Source: an uncultured Oscillibacter sp.
GTDB taxonomy: Bacteria > Bacillota > Clostridia > Oscillospirales > Oscillospiraceae
DNA: 64,000 bases
Direction: 5' to 3'
Assembly (NCBI GenBank): GCA_910578935.1
Contig: CAJTSM010000001.1
Span: 219,440 to 283,439, forward strand
The notes below the pieces were generated by a model, which was not told the origin of the DNA, ran no database searches, and worked only from the letters and a program-made list of their open reading frames with translations. Below, piece after piece: positions 8,943 to 18,219 of the stretch (its first letter is position 1; each line of letters starts with the position of its first letter). The position numbers and the translations under genes are program-made.

Positions 8943-9869
8943 ATGAAAATTGAAACTGGACGCGGCCGCGCGTATAAGATCATCTCTATTATCATTCTGG
9001 TCATTCTGGCGTTCCTCTTCACTTTCCCGCTGTACTGGATTGTCACCGGTGCTTTTAAGAATGGCGCGGACATTAACGCCACCAAGCCCATTTGGGTTCC
9101 CACCGAGTGGGTCATGAACAACTTTGACAAACTGATGAAGCAGCGCAGCGTCCCCCTGTGGGAGGTCTACCTGCCCTTCGGCAGCTTCTTCAACGGCGGC
9201 AAAAAGCTCCTCCTCACCGCCGGGCCGGAGGCCCCCGCCGCCATCCGCTGGCTCATCAACGCAGTGCTGATGTCGGTGCTGGCTATGCTCCTCACTTGCC
9301 TTACCGCCGCTATGGCGGGTTATGCCTTGGCCAAGAAACGCTTCAACGGCCGGGCTCTCCTGTTCTCCCTCATCGTCTGCGCCATGGCCCTGCCTAAGCA
9401 GGTCATTCTGATCCCGCTGCTGAAGGAGATGTCCGCTCTGTGCCTGTACGACAGTCTTTGGGCGGTAATTTTCCCCACCGTGGGCTGGCCCTTCGGCGTG
9501 TTTTTGATGAAGCAGTTTTCAGAGAGCATACCGGGAGAAATTCTGGAAGCCACCCGGATCGACGGAGCCAGCGAACTGAAGACCTTCTCCACTGTGGTCA
9601 TGCCCATGATTAAACCGGGCATCGGTGCTCTGGCGATTTTCACGTTCATCAACTGCTGGAACGACTATTTCATGCAGCTGGTCATGCTGGCCAGCGGCAG
9701 CAACTTCACCATTCCCCTGGGCATTGCCACTCTTCAGGCGGAAACCTCGGTGGACAACGGCTTATTGATGGCGGGCGCCACCCTGGCGGCGGCTCCCATC
9801 ATCATTGTCTTCTTGATCTTCCAAAAGTATTTCACCCAGGGCATCACCATGGGCGCGGTGAAAGGATAA
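8943..9869 (+). CDS. ABC sugar importer permease (MalG/UgpE type)
   Basis: 308 residues with six predicted membrane spans and the EAA loop EATRIDGASELKTFSTVVMP. The N-terminus (ILAFLFTFPLYWIVTGAFK) is typical of the second permease of family 1 importers. A segment of about 30 residues (around 70-100, between the first two spans) is longer than usual. The next gene starts five bases after its stop, so translation is probably coupled. Confidence 0.88.
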   Translation: MKIETGRGRAYKIISIIILVILAFLFTFPLYWIVTGAFKNGADINATKPIWVPTEWVMNNFDKLMKQRSVPLWEVYLPFGSFFNGGKKLLLTAGPEAPAAIRWLINAVLMSVLAMLLTCLTAAMAGYALAKKRFNGRALLFSLIVCAMALPKQVILIPLLKEMSALCLYDSLWAVIFPTVGWPFGVFLMKQFSESIPGEILEATRIDGASELKTFSTVVMPMIKPGIGALAIFTFINCWNDYFMQLVMLASGSNFTIPLGIATLQAETSVDNGLLMAGATLAAAPIIIVFLIFQKYFTQGITMGAVKG

Positions 9870-9873
9870 CACA

Positions 9874-10329
9874 ATGATTTACGCCAAACACCAGGACGCC
9901 CTGTCCTACCGGGGTATTCACCCCAATCTGGATCTGGCGCTGGAGCGCATTACGCCGGAATTTCTGGCCGGAGTGGGTCCGGAGCGGCTGGAGATTAAAG
10001 GCGGCGATGTGTACGCCACCCGCTTCACCTATGAAACCATCCCAGCGGAGGAGAGCTTTTTTGAAGCTCACAAGAAATACCTGGATATCCACATCATGGT
10101 AGATGGTTCCGAAGGTGTGGAAATCTCTCCCCCGGAAACCCTGGCCGAATTTGACCGGGTGGAGGCCAACGATTTTTACGCCTACCGGGGCAAGGGAAAC
10201 TATAAGCTGGTCCTCTCCCCCGGAGACTTTCTTGTGGTCTTCCCCGGCGACGCCCATCGGATCAAGATGCAGGTAGACGGACCGAAGACTGTAAGCAAGG
10301 TGGTCTTTAAGGTAAAAATTTATGACTAG
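9874..10329 (+). CDS. YhcH/YjgK/YiaL family protein, sialic acid anomerase-like
   Basis: 151 residues, DUF386 family (YhcH/NanQ, EbgC), a small cupin-like barrel with metal-binding residues in HKKYLDIHIMVDG and FPGDAHRIKMQVDG. Members in sialic acid loci speed the alpha/beta interconversion of free sialic acid before NanA. It lies between the permeases and the lyase gene, whose in-frame open region overlaps its end. The specific anomerase role is inferred from the family and the neighbours. Confidence 0.85.
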   Translation: MIYAKHQDALSYRGIHPNLDLALERITPEFLAGVGPERLEIKGGDVYATRFTYETIPAEESFFEAHKKYLDIHIMVDGSEGVEISPPETLAEFDRVEANDFYAYRGKGNYKLVLSPGDFLVVFPGDAHRIKMQVDGPKTVSKVVFKVKIYD

Positions 10330-10339
10330 GAGTGACAAC

Positions 10340-11248
10340 ATGAAAGACCTTTCCAAATACCAGGGTATTTTTCCCGCCTTTTACGCCTGCTACGACCGGG
10401 ACGGCAAGATCAGCGCCCCGGCGGTCCGGGCTTTGGCGAAGTTCCTGCTGGATAAGGGCGTCAAGGGCTTGTATGTAGGCGGTTCCTCCGGCGAATGCAT
10501 CTACCAGGGCGTAGCCGAGCGGAAAGAAACCCTGGAGAATGTCATGGCGGAAGTGGGCGGCAAGATGACCGTCATCGCCCATGTGGCCTGCAACAACACT
10601 GCCGACAGCCGGGAGCTGGCGGCCCACGCCGAGAGCTTGGGGGTGGACGCCATCGCCTCCATTCCCCCCATTTACTTTCATCTGCCTCCCAAGGGGATCG
10701 CCAAGTACTGGAACGACATCTCCGACGCCGCGCCCAATACGGATTTCGTGATCTACAATATCCCTCAGCTGGCAGGCGTGGCCCTCACGGTACCCTTGCT
10801 CCAGGAAATGCTGAAAAATCCCCGGGTGATCGGGGTGAAAAACTCCTCCATGCCTGTTCAGGACATCCAAATGTGGCACGATGCGGGAGCCCTGGTTTTC
10901 AACGGCCCGGACGAGCAGCTCCTCAGCGGCCTGGCCGCCGGAGCCGCCGGAGGAATCGGCGGAACCTATGCCGCCATGCCGGAGCTGTATTTGGAAATTT
11001 TCCGCTGTTTCAAGGCTGGAGAACTGGAGAAGGGCCGGGAAGTCCAAAATGAATGCTGCCGTATCATCTACAAGATGTGCTCCTCTCAGGGAAACATGTA
11101 CGCCGTTATTAAGGAGATTCTCCGCCTTCAAGGCGGCCCCGATATCGGCGGCGTCCGGGCGCCTCTGCTGGCACTGGAGCCCGGTGATCAGGAAATCATT
11201 ACCCAAGCCCATGAGATGATCCAAGCCGCTATCGCGAAATACTGCTGA
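10340..11248 (+). CDS. nanA: N-acetylneuraminate lyase-type DapA-family aldolase
   Basis: A 302-residue class I aldolase of the DHDPS/NanA family. Key residues are visible: the GGSSGE pyruvate-binding motif (about 48-53), Tyr139 in VIYNIPQ and the Schiff-base Lys167 in VIGVKNSS. NanA cleaves Neu5Ac to ManNAc and pyruvate in the cytoplasm. The ATG at 10340 is chosen over an in-frame ATG at 10322 because TAGGAG lies just before it and 10322 lies inside the preceding gene. As last gene of the locus it is followed by a strong terminator. Related aldolases such as DapA cannot be excluded by sequence alone, but context strongly favours NanA. Confidence 0.88.
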   Translation: MKDLSKYQGIFPAFYACYDRDGKISAPAVRALAKFLLDKGVKGLYVGGSSGECIYQGVAERKETLENVMAEVGGKMTVIAHVACNNTADSRELAAHAESLGVDAIASIPPIYFHLPPKGIAKYWNDISDAAPNTDFVIYNIPQLAGVALTVPLLQEMLKNPRVIGVKNSSMPVQDIQMWHDAGALVFNGPDEQLLSGLAAGAAGGIGGTYAAMPELYLEIFRCFKAGELEKGREVQNECCRIIYKMCSSQGNMYAVIKEILRLQGGPDIGGVRAPLLALEPGDQEIITQAHEMIQAAIAKYC

Positions 11249-11253
11249 ATTAG

Positions 11254-11295
11254 AACAGAGCCGCTTTTCGAGAAAGATCGAAAAGCGGCTCTGTT
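11254..11295. terminator. Terminator after the sialic acid locus
   Basis: An 18-bp perfect stem with a GAAAGA loop, ending in TTTT, directly after the nanA stop. On the other strand the same hairpin can serve the minus-strand gene ending at 11367. Confidence 0.9.
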
Positions 11296-11366
11296 TTCAT
11301 CTCCGGCACTCATCGGCTCCACAACGGAAAAGGCACGCCGGCTCCTTTTCAGCTATACCGGACATA

Positions 11367-14300
11367 TCAGCGCAGCAACTGCCGGAAATCCTCCATTCCC
11401 TTCTTTCCGTGGGTTCGCATCGCCTGGGAAGACGGCTGTGGGATCGACCGCCGGGTATCCGCCAGAAGCGTGCCTGCGGCGCCGGCATCCCGCACCGGGC
11501 CTGTCTTCCCTCCTAAATACTGCCGTGCTCCCACCAAGCTGCCAAAGTTCTGCTCCAGCCGGTGATAAAGCACATGATAGGCGCTTTGAATCTGGGCCAC
11601 CCAGCGGCGGTCCCGCTCTACGGCGGCTTGAACCGCCTGAGCGGCTTCCTTTTTCGCAAGACTCAGTTTATCCAATCCCAGGGCCCTGGACGAAAGGCGG
11701 AATTGTGGCAGCGTCGCCGATTCCGCCCCCATTTGGAGGGAAATTCCCGAACGGGTCCACAGCCGGGCCTTTCCTATTTCCGCGCCGCCGGAAATCTGGA
11801 CCTTTCCACAGCTGCCGAACAGGCAGGCCCCTATGTCCGCGCCGGGGTCGCCTCCCACAGCCTTCCGAAGCTTCGCCGCCCCGGTAATCACAATATCGCC
11901 GCAAGGCCCTTGAACGCCCGCGCCGATGGCGGCGGCGTGACCTGCCGCCAGGGCGGTAATACTGCCGCCCCGAATGAAAATGCCGCCCACAGATCCGCCT
12001 GCAGCACCGCCGATCCCGGCGCCGCCGCCTTTCCCGGTGGCATTGACCGTGCCGCCCAAAATATCCACTCTGCCGATAGAACTCCGTTTTCCTGCCCCAA
12101 TTCCAGCGCCGCCGCCGGTTCCAACCGCCGTAATCTCACCGCCTTGAATTGTAACACGCCCAGTCTGATCTCGGCCGCCGCCGCTGTTCCGGCCAATCCC
12201 GGCGCCGCCCGCGCCGCCCACGGCAGCAAGCATTCCGGCGGGATTCCGGCTGCTGTCCCGGGCTTCCGGGCAGTCTACACACAGCGAAGTCCTCTCTCCC
12301 AGGGAAATTCCCGCCCAACCGGCCCCGCTTTCAAAATAGTTGCGGGTTCCGCTTCGCAGGAGCAGCGTCACTTCATTCCCCTCTCCCAGGCTGAACGCAA
12401 CGCCTTCGGACACCCGGCAGTCCACGCCGCCCAGGGTCAGCTTCATCGCTCCGATCCCGTCTGCCAGAACCAGTCTGCCGCTAAAAGGCGTCTGGTTTGC
12501 ATCCGTCCCCAAACCGCCGGTGACGGCAGTCACTTGGTCGGTCAAAATCAGCAGGGTATGGCTTTCCTCTTCATAGATCCAATCCCTTCCCATCTCTCCG
12601 CCTGTAACTGTAAATGGGTTTGGATACATAACAGTTTCCTCAAAGCTCCCTGTACTCTCGCTCCAGCGCAGATACGCATACCGAACCTTAGGCTGACCGG
12701 TCTGATCCTTTCCCCGGATAACCACGGCATGGATCGGGGAGCCATGGGATGGGTCCCCCTTCTCCAGCCAGAGCCGGGCCTGTTCCCCGCTCATAATCCC
12801 CAGCCGGCCCTGTCTGCCGTCCACTGACAATGCGGTAATTGCATTCCACCCCGGCAGCAGCGTCCTCCAGAGAATGTCAAAGGGGGCCATAGGTTTCCCT
12901 TCTGCGTTGGTGACGCCGGATGCTTGAGCCGCCAAAAAAACCGGGCCATCCACCACCACAGGAACAGGCAGTGTGCCAAGTGACCGGCCGTCCTCCGCCA
13001 TGACGGCCACCGCCGCCCCGCCGGTCAGGCGAAGAAGATTTGTCTCATCTCCGCGAACATGTCCAATCCGTATCAAGCCGCCGCTCAAGGTCAACGACAC
13101 GCCTGGACGCAGGCAAACCTCTTCCAGTACGGCCTCCCCCTGGCCAACCACCCGGACCGCAGAGGCGGCGGCAGTCAGCACCGGAATCCGCACGTCACGC
13201 AGCGTCACCACCCCGGAACCGGAGAGCAGAATGGGCCGCACTCCCTGCCTGTTCCCTAGAACCATTGTGTCCGCCATCCCGCCCACTGTCAACTCTCCGG
13301 TGGTTTCGTTGACCGATACACCGGTAAGATCCCGTCCCACTACCTTGACATTCGCGAGTTCAACAGCGGTGTTCTTTGGCAGATCCATGCCAAATTCCGT
13401 CTCCCGGTCGTTCCCGGCGGCATTTTCCAGACCAGTCTCCTGGCCGGAGACGGTACCCTGGACCGCCGCCAGAAGGCCCGTCATCAGATCCATCTCCATT
13501 CCCTCCAGCCCCGCCAGAAGCGTCAAGAGGGGCATTCCAGGCAGAAGAACCGTCCCAGGCAGAGGGGCGGTTTCTTCGCCGGACAACAGCAGCTCCGCCA
13601 GGAAGTCCTCCAACCCCGGAGCCGTCCCATCGGTAAACTGAGCTTCCAGTTCCGCAAGGCTGCTAAACGCGCCATTTGTCAGCATCTCCACCGCCTGGTC
13701 CGGTGAAACTCCTTCCGCTACCCTCTCCATAAACTGCCGCAGCCCTTCCAGGGCCGCTTTCAAGTCAACGGCCTTGGAAGCCGTGCCTCCGGCAATGGTC
13801 CCGCCCAGGTACAGCGCGGCCAAATATGCGGCGGCCGCGTTGTCATCCAGAGATTCGCCTGTGAGGGCGGCCAATAGTTCCCCACTGCCGGCCGTCTGGT
13901 CCAATCCCAGCATAGACAGCAGCCGCTCCGGTGTAAGTCCGTCCAGCGCAATTCCCTTCAACAGCCAGCTGGGGAGCGTCCGGACGCCCTCTCCTTCCCC
14001 CAGAGCTGCGTCTGCCGGGGGTTCCGCTCCTTCTGGGATTTCCATCTCTCCGTCTAAAAACAGCTGCGCTCCGCCTGCAAAAGCGCCGCTGGTCATACGG
14101 TCGATTTCTTCTCTCAGGTGCTCCAATTCCGCCTGGAGGCCTGCATAGTCCGGGCTTCCCTTCCCGGCGGCTTTTTTGGCCAGCTCCGCTATGCGGCTCA
14201 GGCTGTCCTGCACCTCTTCCAGCACAGCCTCTCCCACTTGGAGCGTCCGGCGGCTCTCTCGAGTACGGGTTTCCGCCTGCGCGATTCGGCTCATGAGGCC

Positions 14301-14441
14301 CTGGAGCGTTTTGGATGCCGCGGCTCCCGCCGTCCTGACCGCCGGCCGGATTTCCACACTCGCCGCCTTTTCTGTTTTCCCCGCCGTTTGATACCGGGGT
14401 CCGGTCAAATTTCGTTCCCCGCGGACTCTCAATTCGCCCAT
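11367..14441 (-). CDS. Giant flagellin-like protein with glycine-rich beta-repeat insert
   Basis: 1024 residues. The N-terminal ~140 residues are a long helix resembling the flagellin D0/D1 region (TRESRRTLQVGEAVLEEVQD, then SLSRIAELAKKAA and LREEIDRMTSGAFAGG AQLF, matching the flagellin pattern of an Asn/Gly turn before LLDG). The C-terminal ~100 residues are again helical (AAVERDRRWVAQIQSAYHVL, LEQNFGSLVGAR), like the flagellin C-terminus. Between lie ~780 residues of beta-rich sequence with repeated GGAGIG units at about 790-910, as in beta-helix or polymorphic surface proteins. There is no signal peptide. The start at 14441 has AAAGGGGG nine bases ahead; an upstream in-frame ATG at 14489 lacks a good site. 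No flagellar gene lies nearby. Function is unknown; it may be a decorated flagellin or a filament adhesin. Confidence 0.65.
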   Translation of the reverse strand: MGELRVRGERNLTGPRYQTAGKTEKAASVEIRPAVRTAGAAASKTLQGLMSRIAQAETRTRESRRTLQVGEAVLEEVQDSLSRIAELAKKAAGKGSPDYAGLQAELEHLREEIDRMTSGAFAGGAQLFLDGEMEIPEGAEPPADAALGEGEGVRTLPSWLLKGIALDGLTPERLLSMLGLDQTAGSGELLAALTGESLDDNAAAAYLAALYLGGTIAGGTASKAVDLKAALEGLRQFMERVAEGVSPDQAVEMLTNGAFSSLAELEAQFTDGTAPGLEDFLAELLLSGEETAPLPGTVLLPGMPLLTLLAGLEGMEMDLMTGLLAAVQGTVSGQETGLENAAGNDRETEFGMDLPKNTAVELANVKVVGRDLTGVSVNETTGELTVGGMADTMVLGNRQGVRPILLSGSGVVTLRDVRIPVLTAAASAVRVVGQGEAVLEEVCLRPGVSLTLSGGLIRIGHVRGDETNLLRLTGGAAVAVMAEDGRSLGTLPVPVVVDGPVFLAAQASGVTNAEGKPMAPFDILWRTLLPGWNAITALSVDGRQGRLGIMSGEQARLWLEKGDPSHGSPIHAVVIRGKDQTGQPKVRYAYLRWSESTGSFEETVMYPNPFTVTGGEMGRDWIYEEESHTLLILTDQVTAVTGGLGTDANQTPFSGRLVLADGIGAMKLTLGGVDCRVSEGVAFSLGEGNEVTLLLRSGTRNYFESGAGWAGISLGERTSLCVDCPEARDSSRNPAGMLAAVGGAGGAGIGRNSGGGRDQTGRVTIQGGEITAVGTGGGAGIGAGKRSSIGRVDILGGTVNATGKGGGAGIGGAAGGSVGGIFIRGGSITALAAGHAAAIGAGVQGPCGDIVITGAAKLRKAVGGDPGADIGACLFGSCGKVQISGGAEIGKARLWTRSGISLQMGAESATLPQFRLSSRALGLDKLSLAKKEAAQAVQAAVERDRRWVAQIQSAYHVLYHRLEQNFGSLVGARQYLGGKTGPVRDAGAAGTLLADTRRSIPQPSSQAMRTHGKKGMEDFRQLLR

Positions 14442-14551
14442 CTCAGGCGTCCCCCTTTCCTGAAACCTGTAAAATTCGGTTCCTTCCATATTATAACTAT
14501 CGGCAATCCTTCAGGAAAGATAAGAAACGCGTCCCAATCTCAGAACCCTTC

Positions 14552-15298
14552 TCACTTTTCAGGCCGTTCCCATTTTTCACTCAGCGCCAGGTCCTTGATT
14601 ACCTCCCCGGCTAAAATCAGCCCCGCTGCCGCAGGCACAAAGGCATTGCTCCCCGGCACCTGCCGCCGCGCCTCCCCTTCCAGGGACTCCTGATAGAGTA
14701 TCCCCTTCGGGTTCTTGGGAGGCTCCTGGGAATAAACCACCTTCAAATGCCGGACGCCCCGCCGTTTCAGCTCCTTTCGCATCACCCGGGCCAGGGGGCA
14801 GACAGAGGTTTCATAGAGATCCGCCACCCGGAAGGCGGTCGGGTCCAGTTTGTTCCCGGCTCCCATACAGCTGATAATTCGTGTCCCCGCCGCCTGGGCC
14901 TGTTCAGCCAAAGCCAGCTTACCGGTAACCGTATCAATGGCGTCCACCACATAATCGTACCGGGTAAAGTCAAACTCCCCGGCAGTGTCGGGACCGTAAA
15001 AAATCCTTCTGGCCGTCACAGCGGCTTTCGGATTGATGTCCAACACCCGGTCCCGCGCGGCATCCGCCTTATATTGTCCCAAAGTATGATGAGTGGCCAG
15101 AATTTGGCGGTTCAGGTTCGTCGGACTCAGACGGTCGCTGTCGACCAGTTCCAGTATCCCCACACCGCTGCGGGCTAGGGCCTCCACGACATAACCTCCC
15201 ACGCCGCCCAGTCCGAACACCGCCACTCGGGCCCGGGCCAGGCGCTCCATACCCTCCCGTCCCAAAAGCAGCTCTGTTCTTGAAAATTGGTCCAGCAT
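14552..15298 (-). CDS. tcdA: tRNA threonylcarbamoyladenosine dehydratase
   Basis: 248 residues of the ThiF/MoeB/E1-like family, TcdA (YgdL/CsdL) branch, which cyclises t6A37 to ct6A in ANN-reading tRNAs using ATP. The nucleotide-binding GLGGVGGYVVEALARSG (about 29-45), the arginine in NLNRQILA and the Asp in DAIDTVTGK are visible. The CMGAGNKLDP and Y-Q-E-PP blocks are typical of TcdA rather than ThiF or MoeB. It starts four bases after the mnmA stop, so the two tRNA-modifying enzymes form an operon. Confidence 0.93.
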   Translation of the reverse strand: MLDQFSRTELLLGREGMERLARARVAVFGLGGVGGYVVEALARSGVGILELVDSDRLSPTNLNRQILATHHTLGQYKADAARDRVLDINPKAAVTARRIFYGPDTAGEFDFTRYDYVVDAIDTVTGKLALAEQAQAAGTRIISCMGAGNKLDPTAFRVADLYETSVCPLARVMRKELKRRGVRHLKVVYSQEPPKNPKGILYQESLEGEARRQVPGSNAFVPAAAGLILAGEVIKDLALSEKWERPEK

Positions 15299-15302
15299 AT
15301 TC

Positions 15303-16379
15303 TCATACCTCCGCTTCCGTTAAAACCTCCGCGACCGTTCCGCCTCCTACCACGGTATCGCCGTCATAAAATACCGCCGCCTGTCCCGGCGTTACCGCCC
15401 GCTGCGGCTGGTCAAAGACAATTCGGACTCGGTTCCCGGATTCCGGACCAATCAGGGCCGGCTGCTCCGGCTGGCGGGAACGGGTCTTGACCTTTACCCG
15501 AAGGAACCCGGTCAGGGACTCCACCCCAATCCAGTTCAAGTCCTTTACCAGAACCTCCCGCGCGAAAAGCACGCTTTCCGGTCCCACTGTGACGGTGTTG
15601 GCGGCCATGTCCTTCCCGCAAACATAGACTGGCTCTCCCATGGCAAGGTTAAGTCCTTTACGCTGCCCCAGGGTATAGCGAACCGCCCCGCGATGCTGTC
15701 CCAAGACTCGCCCCTGTCTGTCCAGAAACTTTCCGGCAGGAGAGGTTTGCCCTGTATAGGAGTCAATAAAGGCCCCATAATCTCCGCTAGGGATAAAACA
15801 AATATCCTGGCTGTCCCGCCGCAAGGCGTTGACAAAACCCAAACGTTCCGCCAGCTCTCGAACCTTCCTCTTTTCCATACCGCCCAGGGGGAATCGGACT
15901 TGGGCCAGCTGCCGCTGCGTCAGCGTATATAGGAAATAGCTTTGATCTTTTCCGGGATCTAGAGCCTTTTTTAAAAGAAACCGGCCCGTTTTCTCATCCC
16001 GGGCGGCTTGGGCATAATGCCCGGTAGCCAAATAGGCAAAGCCTGTCCTCTCCGCCTCCTCCAGCAGTCTTGCAAATTTTATATGCCGGTTGCAGTCCAC
16101 ACAGGGATTCGGGGTACTTCCGGTCTGATAGGCCTGGACAAAGGACCGGATAACTGTTTCTTCAAATTCTCCAGTTAAATCAAGTACTGTAAAGGGAATT
16201 CCCAGACTGTTGCAAACGGCCTCTGCATCCCGGGCGTTCTGTCCGTCATCCCACTCCAGCAGACGCATAGTAGTCCCCTGGCAGCAAAAACCCGCCGTCT
16301 GCATGAAATAAGCTGCTGCCGCGCTGTCTACTCCGCCGCTCATGGCAATCAGCGCACTTTTTTCCTTATGTCTTTCCAT
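15303..16379 (-). CDS. mnmA: tRNA 2-thiouridine(34) synthase
   Basis: 358 residues. The PP-loop AMSGGVDSAAAAYF lies at the N-terminus, the first catalytic cysteine in NPCVDCNRHIKF and the second within SQDICFIPSGDY. LGQHRGAVRYTLGQRKGL is the family's central signature. MnmA thiolates U34 of tRNA Lys, Glu and Gln, using sulfur from a cysteine desulfurase relay. The ATG at 16379 is placed six bases after CAGGAGG; the preceding TTG codon is less likely. It is the first gene of a two-gene operon with tcdA. Confidence 0.95.
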   Translation of the reverse strand: MERHKEKSALIAMSGGVDSAAAAYFMQTAGFCCQGTTMRLLEWDDGQNARDAEAVCNSLGIPFTVLDLTGEFEETVIRSFVQAYQTGSTPNPCVDCNRHIKFARLLEEAERTGFAYLATGHYAQAARDEKTGRFLLKKALDPGKDQSYFLYTLTQRQLAQVRFPLGGMEKRKVRELAERLGFVNALRRDSQDICFIPSGDYGAFIDSYTGQTSPAGKFLDRQGRVLGQHRGAVRYTLGQRKGLNLAMGEPVYVCGKDMAANTVTVGPESVLFAREVLVKDLNWIGVESLTGFLRVKVKTRSRQPEQPALIGPESGNRVRIVFDQPQRAVTPGQAAVFYDGDTVVGGGTVAEVLTEAEV

Positions 16380-16382
16380 CAA

Positions 16383-17446
16383 GCGCCTCCTGTTTTGTGT
16401 GTTTCACGCGGTCACTATTATAATACAGTTCCTGTGTTTTGTCACGCAGTATAGGAACCGGACTTCCAAAGGGTTTGCATGGGAACTTTCATTGTCTCTC
16501 TTTTCTCGAATGAACTCTCCCTTTTTTCACCAAAGATCTCCGTTGTCCAGAGAAAATTTGTGAAATGTATGGAGAATTTTTAGTCGTTATCCGTCTTATG
16601 TAAACTTCTCTTCAAATGAAAACCATTGAAAGTATTTCTCCAATCTCCTTTACGGACTAAGAGCAGCAGAAATTTCCTCTGGTATTTCGAAAAAGAGCTT
16701 GTGGAAAACCTTGTGGAAAGTGTGGATAACTTTTCGTAGAAGCCTCTTATGAAAAATTTTATGTAAATCTTAATAAGAGCGCTGGCTATTCGTCGTAGGC
16801 AAGGGAAACCTCTGGAAAACCGGCGAAAATCACAGAGAGAAATTGTATACACGCTCTCAACTTTATGCGTCCCCCGGCGAGAATGTGTCAAAAATCGACA
16901 AAATGCTCAATAGAAAAGCGCAAGATTTCCTGCGATAATACGCTATGTAATCAAACTAAACCGTTGGTCAGGGGTATTTCCGGCAAAACGTTTGTTTGGG
17001 CGAAACCATGGTTCTTCCTAAAAGGGATCGTTCCACCCAAAATAACGGCAGAGGGAGCAGACCGCCGAAACTACGGACCGCCTGTTTCCGCTATTTTATG
17101 AAGTCTCAGACTCTACAGAACTAGAGACTATAGATTTGTCCTGAGAAAATATCGGTATGCCGGGAAACCACCTAAACCACCTCCGTTTTTATAGATTATT
17201 AGCGAATCTCCACTCTTAACCATTCCATTGCAATATCCGTAAAGTAGTATGCCATTACATGATCTTATTTTGAATACATTCCAGGGCCTTGAAGCTTGTC
17301 CGCCCATTTCCGCGAAAACCCAAGCTTGCTCGCGCAGGTGACGCTGCCCCCCTCCGCCCTCGGGGCGGCGGGTTTCAACTGCTTGTTGGTAAAATCCATT
17401 TCCCACAGAGTTTTGAGGATACTGCCAAAGCTTGCCGCGCCATGGT
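16383..17446. other. AT-rich intergenic region, no gene seen
   Basis: Over 1 kb left of the kinase remnant with no credible coding sequence. The first ~500 bases are AT-rich and contain a DnaA-box-like cluster (separate entry). The remainder has many stops in every frame on both strands. Confidence 0.6.
16700..16729 (-). promoter_or_regulatory. Cluster of three DnaA-box-like sites
   Basis: TGTGGAAAA (16700), TGTGGAAAG (16712) and TGTGGATAA (16721) read on the minus strand as TTTTCCACA, CTTTCCACA and TTATCCACA. The last is the exact consensus and the first has one mismatch. All three face the same way at 9-12 base spacing in AT-rich DNA upstream of mnmA. No dnaA or dnaN gene is in the window. 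Confidence 0.5.
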
Positions 17447-18005
17447 TCACCCCCATGCTAGGAGCAGGAAAATCTCCACATTCGTCCCCATGCCCAAAGC
17501 GCCCGTCACCTGGAGGCCTTAAGTCATGCCGAAGAGCAGCTCCATCTGCCCCCTTACATTGTAGGCCCTTGGTGTGTTGGCGTTCCACCGTCTCTTCCCC
17601 ACGAAAGTGAGATTAAGGGTGCAACGCTCTCATACCTGATCCATCGTCAAAAATGACGAGAATTCTGCCACTTTCTACAGCCTCCACCCGAACGGAGATC
17701 ATCCTGAATCCCACCTTCCCTTTCATGCCGCGAAGAATGGCGTTTTTCAAAATAGGCCGTAGCGCCGGTTTCGGCAAACAGCAGGACTCCCGCAGTTTCT
17801 GGGAAAAGAACGGTGTCTGAAGGAAGAAGCGGTTGTTAAACTGGAAGCGCTGAATCATAAAATAGTTCCGGGCGTCCTCCAGTTCCTCCGCCAGCGGCCC
17901 GCTCATCCCTAAACCATCTTCCAACAGGCAAACACCAGCGGGAATGTATGAATCCAGACCTGGAAATGTGAAGGCTCCCCACCTTTTTCCCGCCTTTCGC
18001 TTCAA
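17447..18005 (-). pseudogene. LytS/YesM-type histidine kinase remnant
   Basis: The first frame reads LAEELEDARNYFMIQRFQF (compare ELEHVRNYLEIQKYRF), LPKPALRPILKNAI (compare the N-box LQPLVENAI) and VIFDDGSGM (G1 box). After a frameshift near 17610 the C-terminus continues in another frame as NVRGQMELLFGMT and ALGMGTNVEIFLLL, matching the end of the HATPase domain. The sensor half and start are absent. This is the ATPase end of a membrane sensor kinase, now non-functional. Confidence 0.75.
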
Positions 18006-18124
18006 AGATACAGCTTCCCTGGTCCCTTCCTCAGCCGCAGACTCTGTTTTTTGATAAGCTTTATCAGTTGCCGCGCGGTTTTCGCCGCAAGGCGGAAACG
18101 AAGCAGTGGTGGGAATTTCTGAGT

Positions 18125-18169
18125 TGGGACTAGTGGGGTGACTCGAACGCCCGCCCTGCTGATTACGAA
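18125..18169 (-). pseudogene. tRNA 3'-half fragment
   Basis: Read on the minus strand this is TTCGTAATCAGCAGG, then a T-arm-like GTTCGAGTCAC and an acceptor-like tail ending CCCA. It closely matches the 3' half of the intact tRNA-Thr at 24054, but the 5' half is missing. It could be an att-site scar from an integrated element. Confidence 0.55.
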
Positions 18170-18180
18170 ATATATCAAAA

Positions 18181-18219
18181 GCGCCCAGGGTCCGTTTCCG
18201 GCACCCTTGGGCGTTTTTT
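18181..18219 (+). terminator. Rho-independent terminator
   Basis: CGCCCAGGGT pairs with ACCCTTGGGCG (one bulge), followed by six T residues. It has no intact gene to serve and is probably left over from the decayed island. Confidence 0.65.

Noticed and set aside
11562..12827. 421-codon plus-strand frame
   Set aside because: Antisense to the glycine-rich repeats of the flagellin-like gene; low complexity.
16383..16900. Chromosomal replication origin
   Set aside because: Only three DnaA boxes in one cluster and no dnaA, dnaN, rpmH or other origin genes nearby; kept only as a DnaA-site cluster.
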